Shown here one piece after another: positions 1 to 8,148 of a DNA stretch of 48,093 nucleotides. The stretch covers positions 1-48,093 of the forward strand of contig JAJEGI010000106.1 of assembly GCA_022819945.1 (NCBI GenBank). Direction: 5' to 3'. How positions within the stretch are numbered: the stretch's first letter is position 1; each line of letters begins with the position of its first letter. A model generated the notes under the pieces. That model worked only from the letters and a program-made list of their open reading frames with translations, was not told the DNA's origin and ran no database searches. The position numbers and the translations under genes were made by a program. The stretch is from Candidatus Poribacteria bacterium. Lineage in GTDB: Bacteria; Poribacteria; WGA-4E; WGA-3G.

Positions 1-13
1 CACTCGGTTTGAT

Positions 14-54
14 GGTAGAGACCGCCCCAAGCGGAGCGGGTGACATTCTCTACC
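14..54. repeat. Inverted repeat, REP-like palindrome
   Basis: GGTAGAGA (14-21) is perfectly complementary to TCTCTACC (47-54), with a smaller GC-rich CCGC/GCGG stem inside. It resembles the compact palindromes found elsewhere in this window. One + frame (3-68) stays open from the window edge to a TGA at 66-68, so this could instead be the last 21 codons of a truncated upstream gene. The remaining stretch to 302 is AT-rich and shows nothing recognisable beyond the ribosome binding site of the next gene. Confidence 0.4.
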
Positions 55-302
55 AAGTGATGTTCTGAATATTATACAATTTTTTGTATTTTTTGTCAAT
101 TTTTAAAATTTCTACAAGTCATAAACGACTAATTCCGAAAATTAATAACGCGAGTAAAATAGTATAGCCTTCAGCGTTTGGTATATTTCCTACCTTATCG
201 TAGAACGTTTTAGGAACGGATCAAGTTACAGATTTTTGAAAAAGTTTCGTTAGAAAATTGATGGTGCGTGTAGCATCTCACAGATGAGAAAGGAGAGAAC
301 AG

Positions 303-1775
303 ATGAAACAGATTCGTTTTTTGGTCATTTTTCTGGCATGCTTTATGCTCTTCGCAAACACAACGTTTGGACAATCACCGGAGAAAACAATTAAAATCTC
401 AAATCATAGTGTGCAGACAGTTTACTGCGCATACGTCTATGGAGTAGACGAGAGAGTGGCAGCTTACACTGGAGAATCAATCGGTTATCACGTTAAGGGA
501 TGGGTGGCTGTGCAATCTGGACATGCTGAATATATCCCGTACACCTCCTATTATAAACCCTTTGTTTACTTCATTCTGGAAAATAATATCGAGACTTCTG
601 AGATGGATGAGAAAAAGTTTGCTCCATCCGCTCACCCTGTCCCTGTGCAACTGTTGAATGCCATCGCAGGCGGGAAAAAACCGCGTGTCGATCAATTTGA
701 GATTGTCCAAGGATGGGATGGCTCCATCAAACCCGGCACTGGTGCTGATCACTCTGATTTGAAGCACGTAACCTTCTATTCACGCAAAGAGGTCACTATT
801 GATGGACCGGTCTTAAAGTTAGTTGAACCACAGACTCAAGGGACAAAGGACGAATTTGATGGCGTTTATAGCACACTTGGGGTTTCAAGGACAGGTAAGG
901 ACTATGCCTTGTTGTTCGCTACCAATGAATATCCCCTTTGGGAGAAGAAGGATGAAAGATTTAGACTTACTACCCCCATAAACGATGCAAGAGCTCTGCA
1001 TGACGTATTAGAGCAGGAATATGGGTTTGAGGCTGAGGTATACGAAGATAGGACGATTGAACAAATGACACTCGTCCTTCATGATTACATTGATAAGTCT
1101 TACGAGGATGGCGATCAACTGCTCATCTACTTCACGGGACACGGAGTGTTCGAGAAGGACATTAAAGATGGCTTCATTGCCGCAAAAGACTCAGCTGCCC
1201 CGCTGAGTTCAGACGATCTTGCCCCCGGTGATGAGCGCACATATTTGAGATATGCTGATCTCGAAAGGACCCTTGACAGGTTAGATTGTAAACGTATTTT
1301 GTTGATATTAGATGTCTGCTATGGTGGAACATTTGATGAAAAGATTGCCTTGAACGAAAATCCACTAACAAAGGGAGGGGGCCCATCAATAAAAGGCATT
1401 CAGCAAACATTAAAGCTTGCGGATACGTTGAAAGTGAAAACGCGGTGGTATCTGTCTGCTGGTGAGAAGGAAGAGGTCTTAGCAGAGACCGTTACAGGTG
1501 AACATTCCCCCTTTGCTTCATCACTCGTATCGATTTTAAAAGGTCCTGATGGTATCTTAGACGACGATGTTCTGACAATACCGGAGATTGAAAGGCATCT
1601 GCCCTCGCTCGTTGATGCGGAAGTTGATAAGAAAATGAAGGCTTACAAACAAGAAACAGGCTGGACAGGTGAATGGCAGAACCAGACGCCAGCCTCCGGT
1701 CCATTTGGCAGTGCTAAGGCAGCCGATAAGGCATTTGTGTTCATCAAGCGTAGGGTAACAAGCGTTCAAGAATAA
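303..1775 (+). CDS. Exported caspase-like (C14-type) peptidase with N-terminal DUF1036-like domain
   Basis: Secreted protein of 490 aa. Residues 1-23 form a Sec signal peptide ending TTFGQ. Residues about 28-165 resemble the DUF1036 fold (KGWVAV, PRVDQFEIVQGW). Residues about 186-470 are a caspase-fold domain: the first strand KDYALLFATNEY, the catalytic His280 in IYFTGHG and the catalytic Cys339 in LDVCYGG. Both dyad residues are present, so activity as a cysteine peptidase, probably metacaspase/orthocaspase-like, is likely; the substrate is unknown. The start is supported by an AAGGAG ribosome binding site 8 bases upstream. It is followed by a paralogue at 2207 that lacks the Cys, and by a DUF4384-type gene at 4883, a domain often fused to bacterial caspase homologues. 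The exported location (periplasm or surface) is inferred from the signal peptide. Confidence is high for the fold and moderate for activity. Confidence 0.85.
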   Translation: MKQIRFLVIFLACFMLFANTTFGQSPEKTIKISNHSVQTVYCAYVYGVDERVAAYTGESIGYHVKGWVAVQSGHAEYIPYTSYYKPFVYFILENNIETSEMDEKKFAPSAHPVPVQLLNAIAGGKKPRVDQFEIVQGWDGSIKPGTGADHSDLKHVTFYSRKEVTIDGPVLKLVEPQTQGTKDEFDGVYSTLGVSRTGKDYALLFATNEYPLWEKKDERFRLTTPINDARALHDVLEQEYGFEAEVYEDRTIEQMTLVLHDYIDKSYEDGDQLLIYFTGHGVFEKDIKDGFIAAKDSAAPLSSDDLAPGDERTYLRYADLERTLDRLDCKRILLILDVCYGGTFDEKIALNENPLTKGGGPSIKGIQQTLKLADTLKVKTRWYLSAGEKEEVLAETVTGEHSPFASSLVSILKGPDGILDDDVLTIPEIERHLPSLVDAEVDKKMKAYKQETGWTGEWQNQTPASGPFGSAKAADKAFVFIKRRVTSVQE

Positions 1776-1834
1776 AAAGGCAAGTGCATAGATATATACT
1801 TCATACGTTATTTGCTCACATGCCCTGAATTATG

Positions 1835-2031
1835 AATAACCCAAGTTGCTACTCACAGATTTTGGTGTTTTGCTTACAAGAAATCCGCAGAAATACCCAA
1901 GCAAAACACCCCAAGCAAAAAGCGGTATTTCTGCGTATATCAATGATTTTACGTAAGTCCTGAAAAATTTAAACGAAAAAAGTGAAACTTTTTTGCGACT
2001 CGTTTGTAGTAACAATAACCTAAGTTGCTAC
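1835..2031. repeat. Small mobile-like element bounded by direct repeats
   Basis: The copies AATAACCCAAGTTGCTAC (1835-1852) and AATAACCTAAGTTGCTAC (2014-2031) are direct repeats with one mismatch, enclosing about 160 bases. Inside are a 12-bp perfect inverted repeat, CGCAGAAATACC (1886-1897) with GGTATTTCTGCG (1924-1935), the motif ACGTAAGTCCTG (1951 onward) that also ends the palindromic element at 36548-36635, and an A/T hairpin (1976-1994; AAAAAAGT, loop GAA, ACTTTTTT) that could act as a terminator. No coding capacity is seen. It sits between the two caspase paralogues. It looks like a non-autonomous element or the scar of one. Confidence 0.5.
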
Positions 2032-2206
2032 CTAAAAGGATCATAGATGCTCAGGCACTGTTTTGCTTGAGCATCATCTGGATTTCTGCTCAATTTGAAA
2101 TCATATACAAATTAAATTTATTATCCTAATACGGGGAATGCTGATTGAATTAGTATTCCTGATTAAGTAGCAATTTAGATTATGAAAAAGAGAAAGGAGG
2201 AAACAG

Positions 2207-3823
2207 ATGAAACGGGTTCGTTTTTGGGGCATTTTTTTCGCATGCTTTATGCTATTCGCAAGCACTGCCTTTGGACAATTGCCGAAGCAAACAATTAAAA
2301 TTTCAAATAAAAGTGTGAAGACAGCTTACTGTGCATACGCCTATGCAGTGGATGAGGTAATGGCAGCTTCCACTGGGGAGTCAGTCGGCTATCATACTAA
2401 AGGGTGGGTGGCTGTGCCTTCCGGTCACACCGAATACATCCCCTACAACTCTAAGTATTTACCCTTTGTTTACTTCATCTTGGAGAACAATATCAAGACT
2501 TCTGAGAAGGATAAAAAACCATCTGATCACCCCGTCCCCGCGCAGCTGTTGCGTGCCATCGCAGGCGGGAAAAAACCGCGTGTCGATCAATTTGAGATTG
2601 TCCAAGGATGGGATGGCTCTATCAAATCCATCTCTGGTGCTGACCAATCTGATTTGGAGCACGTAACCTTCTATTCACTCAAAGAGGTCACTATTGCGGG
2701 CCCGGTAGCGTTAGTTGCTACTGATTCTACTGACGCACCAGCGGATGTTATCAAAGCTCCTGAAGATGAACTCAATCGGCTAAAAATGGCACTTGCTGAA
2801 GCCGAAGCAACGAATAGGGCACTGATGGCAAATCAGCTGAAGCTTGAAGAGATGATCAAAACGCTCGAGAGCCAATTCAACACACTCAAGAGCCAACTCA
2901 ACGCCTCTCAGAAACAGCTCGATCCAGCGAGATTCGATGGTGTTTATGCCACACGTGGGTTTGTAAGGCAAGGTAAGGACTACGCGCTCTTGTTCGCTAC
3001 CAACGAATATGACCATTGGGATAACCTTTCTACGCCTGTAAACGATGCAAAAGCACTGCGTGAGGTATTAGACCAAAAATATGGGTTTGAAACTGATTTA
3101 CAGGAAAATAAGACGATTGGAGAAATGCGAGCTGTCCTTGAAGGGTACGCTGCAAAGATTTACCAGCCTGACGATCAACTGCTCGTCTACTTCACCGGAC
3201 ACGGGTTGTACGAGAGGGACCTTAAAGATGGCTTCATTGCAGGAAAAAACTCAGCTGCCCCAATTGGTGAGGAAGACCTTGCTCCTGGTGATTCTGATTC
3301 ACACTTGTCTTATGCTGAACTCGAAAGGCTCCTTGATAGGTTAGATTGCAGACGTATTTTGTTGGTATTGGATGTCGACTATGGTGGAACGTTTGATCAC
3401 AAGATTACCTCAGACAAGGGTCCATTAACAAAGGGACTCAGCTTACTACCCAAAAAAGGGCAGCAAGCATTAAATCTTGCGGAGACGTTCAAGGTGAAGA
3501 CGCGGTGGTATCTGTCTGCTGGTGGGAAGGAAGTGATCTTAGCAACTACCGATACAGGTCAACACTCTCCATTTATCACAGCACTCCTGTCGATTTTAAG
3601 AGGGAGTGGTGATGTCTTAGCTGATAATGTCCTGACAATACCGGAGATTGAACGGCATCTGCCCTCGCTTCTTAATGTGGAAGTTTATAAGGCTATCAAC
3701 GCTTACAAAGAAAAAACAGGTTGGACAGGTGAATGGAAGAACCAGACGCCAGCCTCCGGTCCATTTGGCAGTGCTAAGGCAGCCGATAAGGCATTTGTGT
3801 TCATCTCCAAGCCTCAGCGATAA
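2207..3823 (+). CDS. Exported pseudo-caspase paralogue with coiled-coil insertion (catalytic Cys replaced by Asp)
   Basis: A 538-aa tandem paralogue of the protein at 303-1775, with the same signal peptide pattern (ending AFGQ) and the same DUF1036-like domain (about 28-165). Residues about 187-238 form a heptad-rich coiled coil absent from the first copy. The caspase fold follows (about 243-515). His332 is retained in VYFTGHG, but the residue aligned with the catalytic Cys is Asp391 in LDVDYGG. The codon is GAC (3377-3379) against TGC in the first copy, a two-base change. A peptidase role is therefore unlikely; a decoy, scaffold or regulatory partner is a plausible inference. Long stretches are identical in DNA to copy one (around 661-722/2557-2618 and 1680-1746/3740-3806), indicating recent duplication or gene conversion. 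The frame is intact and the ribosome binding site AAAGGAGG precedes the ATG. Confidence 0.85.
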   Translation: MKRVRFWGIFFACFMLFASTAFGQLPKQTIKISNKSVKTAYCAYAYAVDEVMAASTGESVGYHTKGWVAVPSGHTEYIPYNSKYLPFVYFILENNIKTSEKDKKPSDHPVPAQLLRAIAGGKKPRVDQFEIVQGWDGSIKSISGADQSDLEHVTFYSLKEVTIAGPVALVATDSTDAPADVIKAPEDELNRLKMALAEAEATNRALMANQLKLEEMIKTLESQFNTLKSQLNASQKQLDPARFDGVYATRGFVRQGKDYALLFATNEYDHWDNLSTPVNDAKALREVLDQKYGFETDLQENKTIGEMRAVLEGYAAKIYQPDDQLLVYFTGHGLYERDLKDGFIAGKNSAAPIGEEDLAPGDSDSHLSYAELERLLDRLDCRRILLVLDVDYGGTFDHKITSDKGPLTKGLSLLPKKGQQALNLAETFKVKTRWYLSAGGKEVILATTDTGQHSPFITALLSILRGSGDVLADNVLTIPEIERHLPSLLNVEVYKAINAYKEKTGWTGEWKNQTPASGPFGSAKAADKAFVFISKPQR

Positions 3824-3979
3824 TTTCCGCTATGTGAAAGCGGCGTGGTTAAGGTTCATGTCGCAAAATTTTTAATCGTTCTTTCAAACTCTCATCTTTC
3901 GCTGGCGCAGTTTGAAACGCTACCGAACAGAGTATCGTTATTAATTTTTATTTTTCACTAAACTTTTTATGGAGGAAAG

Positions 3980-4552
3980 ATGCTTCAAAAGAATTGTGTT
4001 TCTTGTGTTTTGGTGCTTGGTATAGTACTGTTGATGGTTTGCGGCGGGTGTACGAAACCGCCTCCTATCCCATTAATGCCGTTTACGCCGGTTGGCTCTT
4101 GGGAAATGGTATCAATTGATGATAAACCTATTGGGGAATACTTCGGGCTATTTGGTGGGAATCTTGCGAATATAGAGACCAAAATTTCTCAAAATGACTT
4201 TGTTTTCTTTGAGAACGGTTCGTGGTTCTGGACGCTTGAACTTGATATAATAGCAAAATTAGGTGGCGGAGTCGTCTTGATGGTAAAGATGTCCTTGGCG
4301 AACCAAGGCTCTTATACGGGTACTTACACAGTGTCAGGTGGCACCATGGTCATGGTTCAAGAGGATCTCGGTATCAAATTTGATCCTGAAGATTTCTGGA
4401 CATCTGTCGGGGTCTCAGAGGAGGATTTCAAGAAAGCGATTACGGGTGATTGGCTTTTTGGAAAAGTTGAAAATTGGGTAGCGAGCCTAAACGGAAATAT
4501 GCTCACACTGACGAACACCAACGGAATGAAACAGGTTTTAAGACGGAAATAG
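3980..4552 (+). CDS. Putative lipoprotein, lipocalin-like
   Basis: A 190-aa protein with a hydrophobic N-terminal segment and a Cys-rich lipobox-like end (MVCGGC, probable lipidated Cys24, possibly Cys21), followed by a Pro-rich linker. The mature part begins PVGSWEMVSIDDKP and contains alternating beta-strand-like segments and GTYTVSGG. This is the kind of pattern seen in small lipocalin-like lipoproteins that open with a G-x-W motif. A good ribosome binding site (GGAGG) lies just before the ATG. It lies between the pseudo-caspase and the DUF4384 gene on the same strand, which suggests but does not prove a shared envelope role. No catalytic residues are recognisable. Family assignment is tentative; the lipoprotein call is firmer. 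Confidence 0.6.
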   Translation: MLQKNCVSCVLVLGIVLLMVCGGCTKPPPIPLMPFTPVGSWEMVSIDDKPIGEYFGLFGGNLANIETKISQNDFVFFENGSWFWTLELDIIAKLGGGVVLMVKMSLANQGSYTGTYTVSGGTMVMVQEDLGIKFDPEDFWTSVGVSEEDFKKAITGDWLFGKVENWVASLNGNMLTLTNTNGMKQVLRRK

Positions 4553-4649
4553 GCTTCATCCGTATGCTTACTTCGTGAGCGGTTTAACGAATGATCAGAT
4601 GCGATTCTCATGATTCGGATGCCACACCTGCAAGGATTTTCGGTTCATA

Positions 4650-4692
4650 GGGCGTTTTGCTTGGGATGTTTTGCGTATTTCTGCGGATTTCA
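4650..4692. repeat. Inverted dispersed copy of the hairpin motif at 1880-1920
   Basis: The reverse complement of this stretch begins GAAATCCGCAGAAATAC and continues with CAAAACATCCCAAGCAAAAC. That matches 1880-1920 except for a short indel and scattered changes. The two copies are oppositely oriented and flank the pseudo-caspase and lipoprotein genes. The rest of the 4553-4882 gap holds a short inverted repeat (ATTATAG/CTATAAT near 4813-4832) and the ribosome binding site of the next gene; no small gene was seen. Confidence 0.5.
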
Positions 4693-4882
4693 CCCATCTA
4701 CAAACGATATTTTGATATAGTGTGTAAGCGTTCTAAGTAATCAAACAATTATTGTGTATAACCAAAACAGGTGGAGGACGATAAGGTTCCTGTTGTCCTT
4801 CACTAAACTTAGATTATAGTAAAATCTATAATTACTATAGATAAACGAACCGATTAAAGGTATAAAAAGGAGAAATAAACCC

Positions 4883-6514
4883 ATGCGTAAGTTTTTTGTT
4901 TTCGCATTCATCCTGGGTATGTTCACAGTAGCCGCCCAACTCACATCGGCTGAGCTGCCGACTTGGGTGACTGCCACTTATCCAGAAGAAGATTACCTTA
5001 TTCAGCCAGCTATGGGAAATAATCTTGACCAGACAGTGCACGAGGCTAAGAAGGAACTCATCCGATCAGTGTTCCAAGACGCCAACGGTCTATTGAATCC
5101 GCGCCAACAGCAGGTGAAAAATAAGTGGGTGCCGGCACAGGAACAGAGATTGTTAGAGCAACAATATAACGCTGCGCTCTATAACTTAGAAAACATGCGA
5201 GCTGCGAATTCACATCTCGCGCGTCATTTCCAACAAGCGAGTATTCAACCACCTGCCTCAAATACCGGGGGTTATACGTTTGTTAATGTTAAGCGCCAAG
5301 AGTTGATGAGAGCTTATGTCAAACGCGAGCAGCAGTTGCAAGAGCAAATCAATGTGATCCTTGCCGAAGCTGCCAAAGCCGAAGCTATCAATCAACAGCG
5401 AGCATTAGAGGCATATCTGCAAACGTATCCGCTTTACGAGGAGTTGAAAGAAGCAGTGCTGATCCAACAAGCAGTAATGCCGCAACGGGAGCAGGATCCT
5501 GCGGCTATATATAAGAAGTTGCTGGAGACGGCGACAGGGACAAATAATGGCTCGCTGCGGATGCCGTTGCCGGAAGTGAATAAACGCGTTAATCAGCTCC
5601 AACACCAAGGCAGGTTAATGCAAACTATGGATGATATTGCCGGTTCCATCCTTCAACAGATTGCGGTACAAACCAGGGGATTTAAGAAAGGTGAAATTAC
5701 ACTGCGTGGGTTTACCTACAAAAGTTCCCATCAATCTATTGAGGGTTCTTATCTCCTTAGAGAAATGCTCAAAAGGAAGCTTGAGCAAGACGGATGGAAG
5801 ATTTATACGCCGCCTCCCGGGACAAAGGGGATGCAACGGCGTGAAGTATCGTTTAGTATCCAAGGTAAAGTTTGGGAAGGCGACGCGGGTTCTGGCGGCA
5901 CATTCCACGCGACGATCCATGATTCCGATACTGGTAGCATGAAGGCAAGCAGTACTTTAAACCTGGTTTCCGACCTTGTCGACACCTTCAAACCCGGCAA
6001 CTATAACAAGATGCAAGAAACCGAAACCGCTTTAGATGCTCTCTCCGTGTCTACCTCTGAACCCCAGTGGATCACAGCTCAAGCGAGCACAACTCAAGCG
6101 TTAAAACTTGAAGCTTGGACAGACCAACAGGTGGAGAATTCGTCTTACCGTGAAGGCGACCTTATGACAGTCTACTGTCAGGTAAATCAACCTGCCTACA
6201 TCCGGTTAGTCTATGTGCTTGCCGACAGTAAGTACACACTGCTCCACGATAGCACGCATATTGATGGCAATCAAGTTGGCATTCCTGTGACAATTGGTGA
6301 ATTTGTGGCTACGGGACCGCCTTTTGGTTCAGAGATGCTGATTATTATGGCACAAAAAGAACCGTTTTCAAACGTTGAAACTCTCGAACGTGATGGATAT
6401 TACTACTTGAATGCTCAGGATGCCTACCAAGCTGTTAATATGCTGGCACCGCCAGTCAAAGGCATGAAAATTCCGAGGTCAAAAATTGTCCTTAACGTTC
6501 AAACTGAAAAGTGA
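4883..6514 (+). CDS. Exported DUF4384-type protein with LPP20-like N-terminus
   Basis: A 543-aa exported protein with a signal peptide at 1-23 (cleavage near TSAE). The region after it (PTWV... through about residue 70) resembles the LPP20/FlgT-type N-terminal fold. Residues about 75-180 are Gln/Glu-rich and helical, probably coiled coil. The C-terminal part, about residues 410-510, matches the DUF4384 pattern: a strand-rich stretch with EGDLMTVYCQVNQPAYIRLV and later VATGPPFGSEMLIIMAQKEP. DUF4384 domains are known to accompany bacterial caspase-like peptidases and serine/threonine kinases, so its position two genes after the caspase pair supports a functional link. The ribosome binding site AAAGGAG precedes the start. 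The stop overlaps nothing important, and a terminator follows at 6544. The molecular function is unknown. Confidence 0.7.
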   Translation: MRKFFVFAFILGMFTVAAQLTSAELPTWVTATYPEEDYLIQPAMGNNLDQTVHEAKKELIRSVFQDANGLLNPRQQQVKNKWVPAQEQRLLEQQYNAALYNLENMRAANSHLARHFQQASIQPPASNTGGYTFVNVKRQELMRAYVKREQQLQEQINVILAEAAKAEAINQQRALEAYLQTYPLYEELKEAVLIQQAVMPQREQDPAAIYKKLLETATGTNNGSLRMPLPEVNKRVNQLQHQGRLMQTMDDIAGSILQQIAVQTRGFKKGEITLRGFTYKSSHQSIEGSYLLREMLKRKLEQDGWKIYTPPPGTKGMQRREVSFSIQGKVWEGDAGSGGTFHATIHDSDTGSMKASSTLNLVSDLVDTFKPGNYNKMQETETALDALSVSTSEPQWITAQASTTQALKLEAWTDQQVENSSYREGDLMTVYCQVNQPAYIRLVYVLADSKYTLLHDSTHIDGNQVGIPVTIGEFVATGPPFGSEMLIIMAQKEPFSNVETLERDGYYYLNAQDAYQAVNMLAPPVKGMKIPRSKIVLNVQTEK

Positions 6515-6543
6515 TAGTGTTAGACTCACACCTAACCTCATTG

Positions 6544-6572
6544 AAGGCAGGGCATTTTGCTCTGCCTTTTTT
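6544..6572 (+). terminator. Rho-independent terminator after the DUF4384 gene
   Basis: AAGGCAGGGC (6544-6553), loop ATTTT, GCTCTGCCTT (6559-6568), then further T residues to 6572. The stem is 10 bp with one G-T pair. It ends transcription of the 4883-6514 gene and lies inside the 5' extension of the next open frame, which is one reason for starting that gene at 6634. Confidence 0.8.
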
Positions 6573-6633
6573 CATCATCCGCCAGAACAGTCACTTTGAA
6601 GTGGCGATTTGGGTTATAGAAGGAGGAAAAGTA

Positions 6634-8055
6634 ATGAACCGTTCATTTAGATGCATGAATCTTTTAGTCCTGTGTTGTGTGGTACTATTTCTATTTGGGT
6701 TATATCCCAATATGAGGCCATGTGAAGCTGGAATGCAGCTCTCGGTAAGTGCCTATTGGGAACCGGGTGTGGATTCCTGGCAGAAACTTCCCAGAAACAT
6801 GCCACAATACGCGGCACTCTCTGATCTCAAACCGGCAGACGAGTCGAAGGTTCACAATCCTGAGATTTTTAAGGCGTTTTTACCACCGCGTACCGACACT
6901 GTGGTAGGTGACGTATGGGTGTTTGATGCGCGCCAGATGCTCCCGTTCCTCCGCCAGTTTCATCCGGGCGCGACTGTCTCTTTATCCGGGCAGCGAGGCG
7001 CCTACGCGTGTCTACGGGCAGTCTCACCAGATTATTACGAGATTGTTTTCCAATTTCACTCAGATTTTGACCTTGAGATAGAAGAAACTTCGATCGCCTT
7101 GGAGGAATTATTCGCGGAACTTCAGCCAGCAAAAGAGGAAAGCATCGCAGGACTTCGGAAGGAAATCGCGGAACTTCAGCCAGCAGAAGAGGAAAGAATC
7201 GCAGGACTTCAGAAGGAAATTGAGGAACAATTTGCGGAACTTCAGCCAGCAAAAGAGGAAAGCATCGCAGGACTTCAGAAGGAAATCGCTACACTTGACT
7301 CTGAAAACGATTTAAGACAATTGAAGAAAGAACTTGCCGAAGCCGTGGCTTCATTGACAGAGATGACGACTACATTAGAGGCGTTATCAGGCGACCTTGA
7401 GACAAGGCTTGATGAACTCAAGACAACGATAATTGCGTTAGAAGAAGTTGTATCAAACCTTGATGCGAAACTCAACGAACTTGAGCAGCGACTCACCGCA
7501 CACTTTGATGTAAAACTTAATGCCTTTGAGAAACGGTTAAGTGCACACCTTGATACGAGGCTCGATGCACTCGAAACAGAGTTAACCGCAAACCTTGATG
7601 CAAGGCTTGATGCATTTGAAGCGGAGTTAACTATAAACTTTGATGCAAGGTTTGACACGCTAAGGAAAGTATTAACTGCTCAAGAAAACATACTAACGAT
7701 GCGGTTGAACGCCTTAAGCACAGAAATAGCGCGACTCAAGGGATCACAGGCTTATAACGAAGGCATCTACCTCACGCCGAAGGAATTTAGAGGCCGCTTG
7801 TTGGTAGAAGGGAAACCGGGACAAGTAGGAATTATAGCAGCCTTTTCCCTCGCCTGTCCTGCTGAGGATGGAAATGCTACGCTCTTCGTCTTTGGCGACA
7901 CAGAAAAGGTTTCTATGCCTCAGATGGAACTCAGTGTGGGTAATTTCGACAAGTACGACATTACGTGGACGAATGCCATCACAGTTGAGCAAGCTCGAGA
8001 GGCACTTGGCTTGAAGTTCGCCGCCAGAAAGTCTCGTGTAGAAAACCAGAGATGA
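6634..8055 (+). CDS. Exported coiled-coil repeat protein
   Basis: A 473-aa protein. The start at 6634 is chosen because a strong AAGGAGG lies about 7 bases upstream and the predicted signal peptide (CVVLFLFGLYP...CEAG) begins there; the longer open frame back to 6511 runs through a terminator. An N-terminal domain with DTVVGDVWVFDARQML and a strand-rich stretch (residues about 30-145) is followed by a long coiled coil (about 150-375). That coil has three 18-residue units around AELQPAKEESIAGLQKEI, then 15-residue units of the type LDARLDAFEAELTAN. The C-terminal 90 residues (from about YNEGIYLTPKEF) are globular and unrecognised. The coiled coil resembles spacer stalks of envelope proteins. 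It is the last gene of the caspase neighbourhood and is followed by a terminator. Function unknown. Confidence 0.65.
   Translation: MNRSFRCMNLLVLCCVVLFLFGLYPNMRPCEAGMQLSVSAYWEPGVDSWQKLPRNMPQYAALSDLKPADESKVHNPEIFKAFLPPRTDTVVGDVWVFDARQMLPFLRQFHPGATVSLSGQRGAYACLRAVSPDYYEIVFQFHSDFDLEIEETSIALEELFAELQPAKEESIAGLRKEIAELQPAEEERIAGLQKEIEEQFAELQPAKEESIAGLQKEIATLDSENDLRQLKKELAEAVASLTEMTTTLEALSGDLETRLDELKTTIIALEEVVSNLDAKLNELEQRLTAHFDVKLNAFEKRLSAHLDTRLDALETELTANLDARLDAFEAELTINFDARFDTLRKVLTAQENILTMRLNALSTEIARLKGSQAYNEGIYLTPKEFRGRLLVEGKPGQVGIIAAFSLACPAEDGNATLFVFGDTEKVSMPQMELSVGNFDKYDITWTNAITVEQAREALGLKFAARKSRVENQR
7114..7287. repeat. Three 54-bp in-frame tandem repeats
   Basis: Copies at 7114-7167, 7168-7221 and 7234-7287 are nearly identical, with a 12-bp spacer before the third. 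Each encodes 18 residues of coiled coil. The length is a multiple of three, so expansion or contraction keeps the frame. A second, more diverged 45-bp periodicity follows at about 7450-7680. Confidence 0.8.
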
Positions 8056-8090
8056 TTGAGACACTATAGATAGGGTACACACCAACGGAA

Positions 8091-8128
8091 ACGAGGTGTC
8101 CAGTTTGAAACCGGACACCTCGTTTTTT
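8091..8128 (+). terminator. Rho-independent terminator
   Basis: ACGAGGTGTCC (8091-8101) pairs perfectly with GGACACCTCGT (8113-8123) across an 11-base loop, followed by a T run to 8128. It terminates the + strand gene ending at 8055. It lies just past the 3' end of the convergent sulfatase gene and could also weakly serve that strand. Confidence 0.85.
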
Positions 8129-8148
8129 AGGTTGAAACTCTGTTTCGT

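Noticed and set aside
6511..6633. 5' extension of the coiled-coil protein gene
   Set aside because: The extension spans a clear Rho-independent terminator and has no ribosome binding site, while the ATG at 6634 has AAGGAGG and begins a signal peptide.
7275..7658. Long open frame on the minus strand opposite the coiled-coil repeats
   Set aside because: It is a Ser-rich shadow of the repeat-containing gene with no ribosome binding site and no recognised domain.
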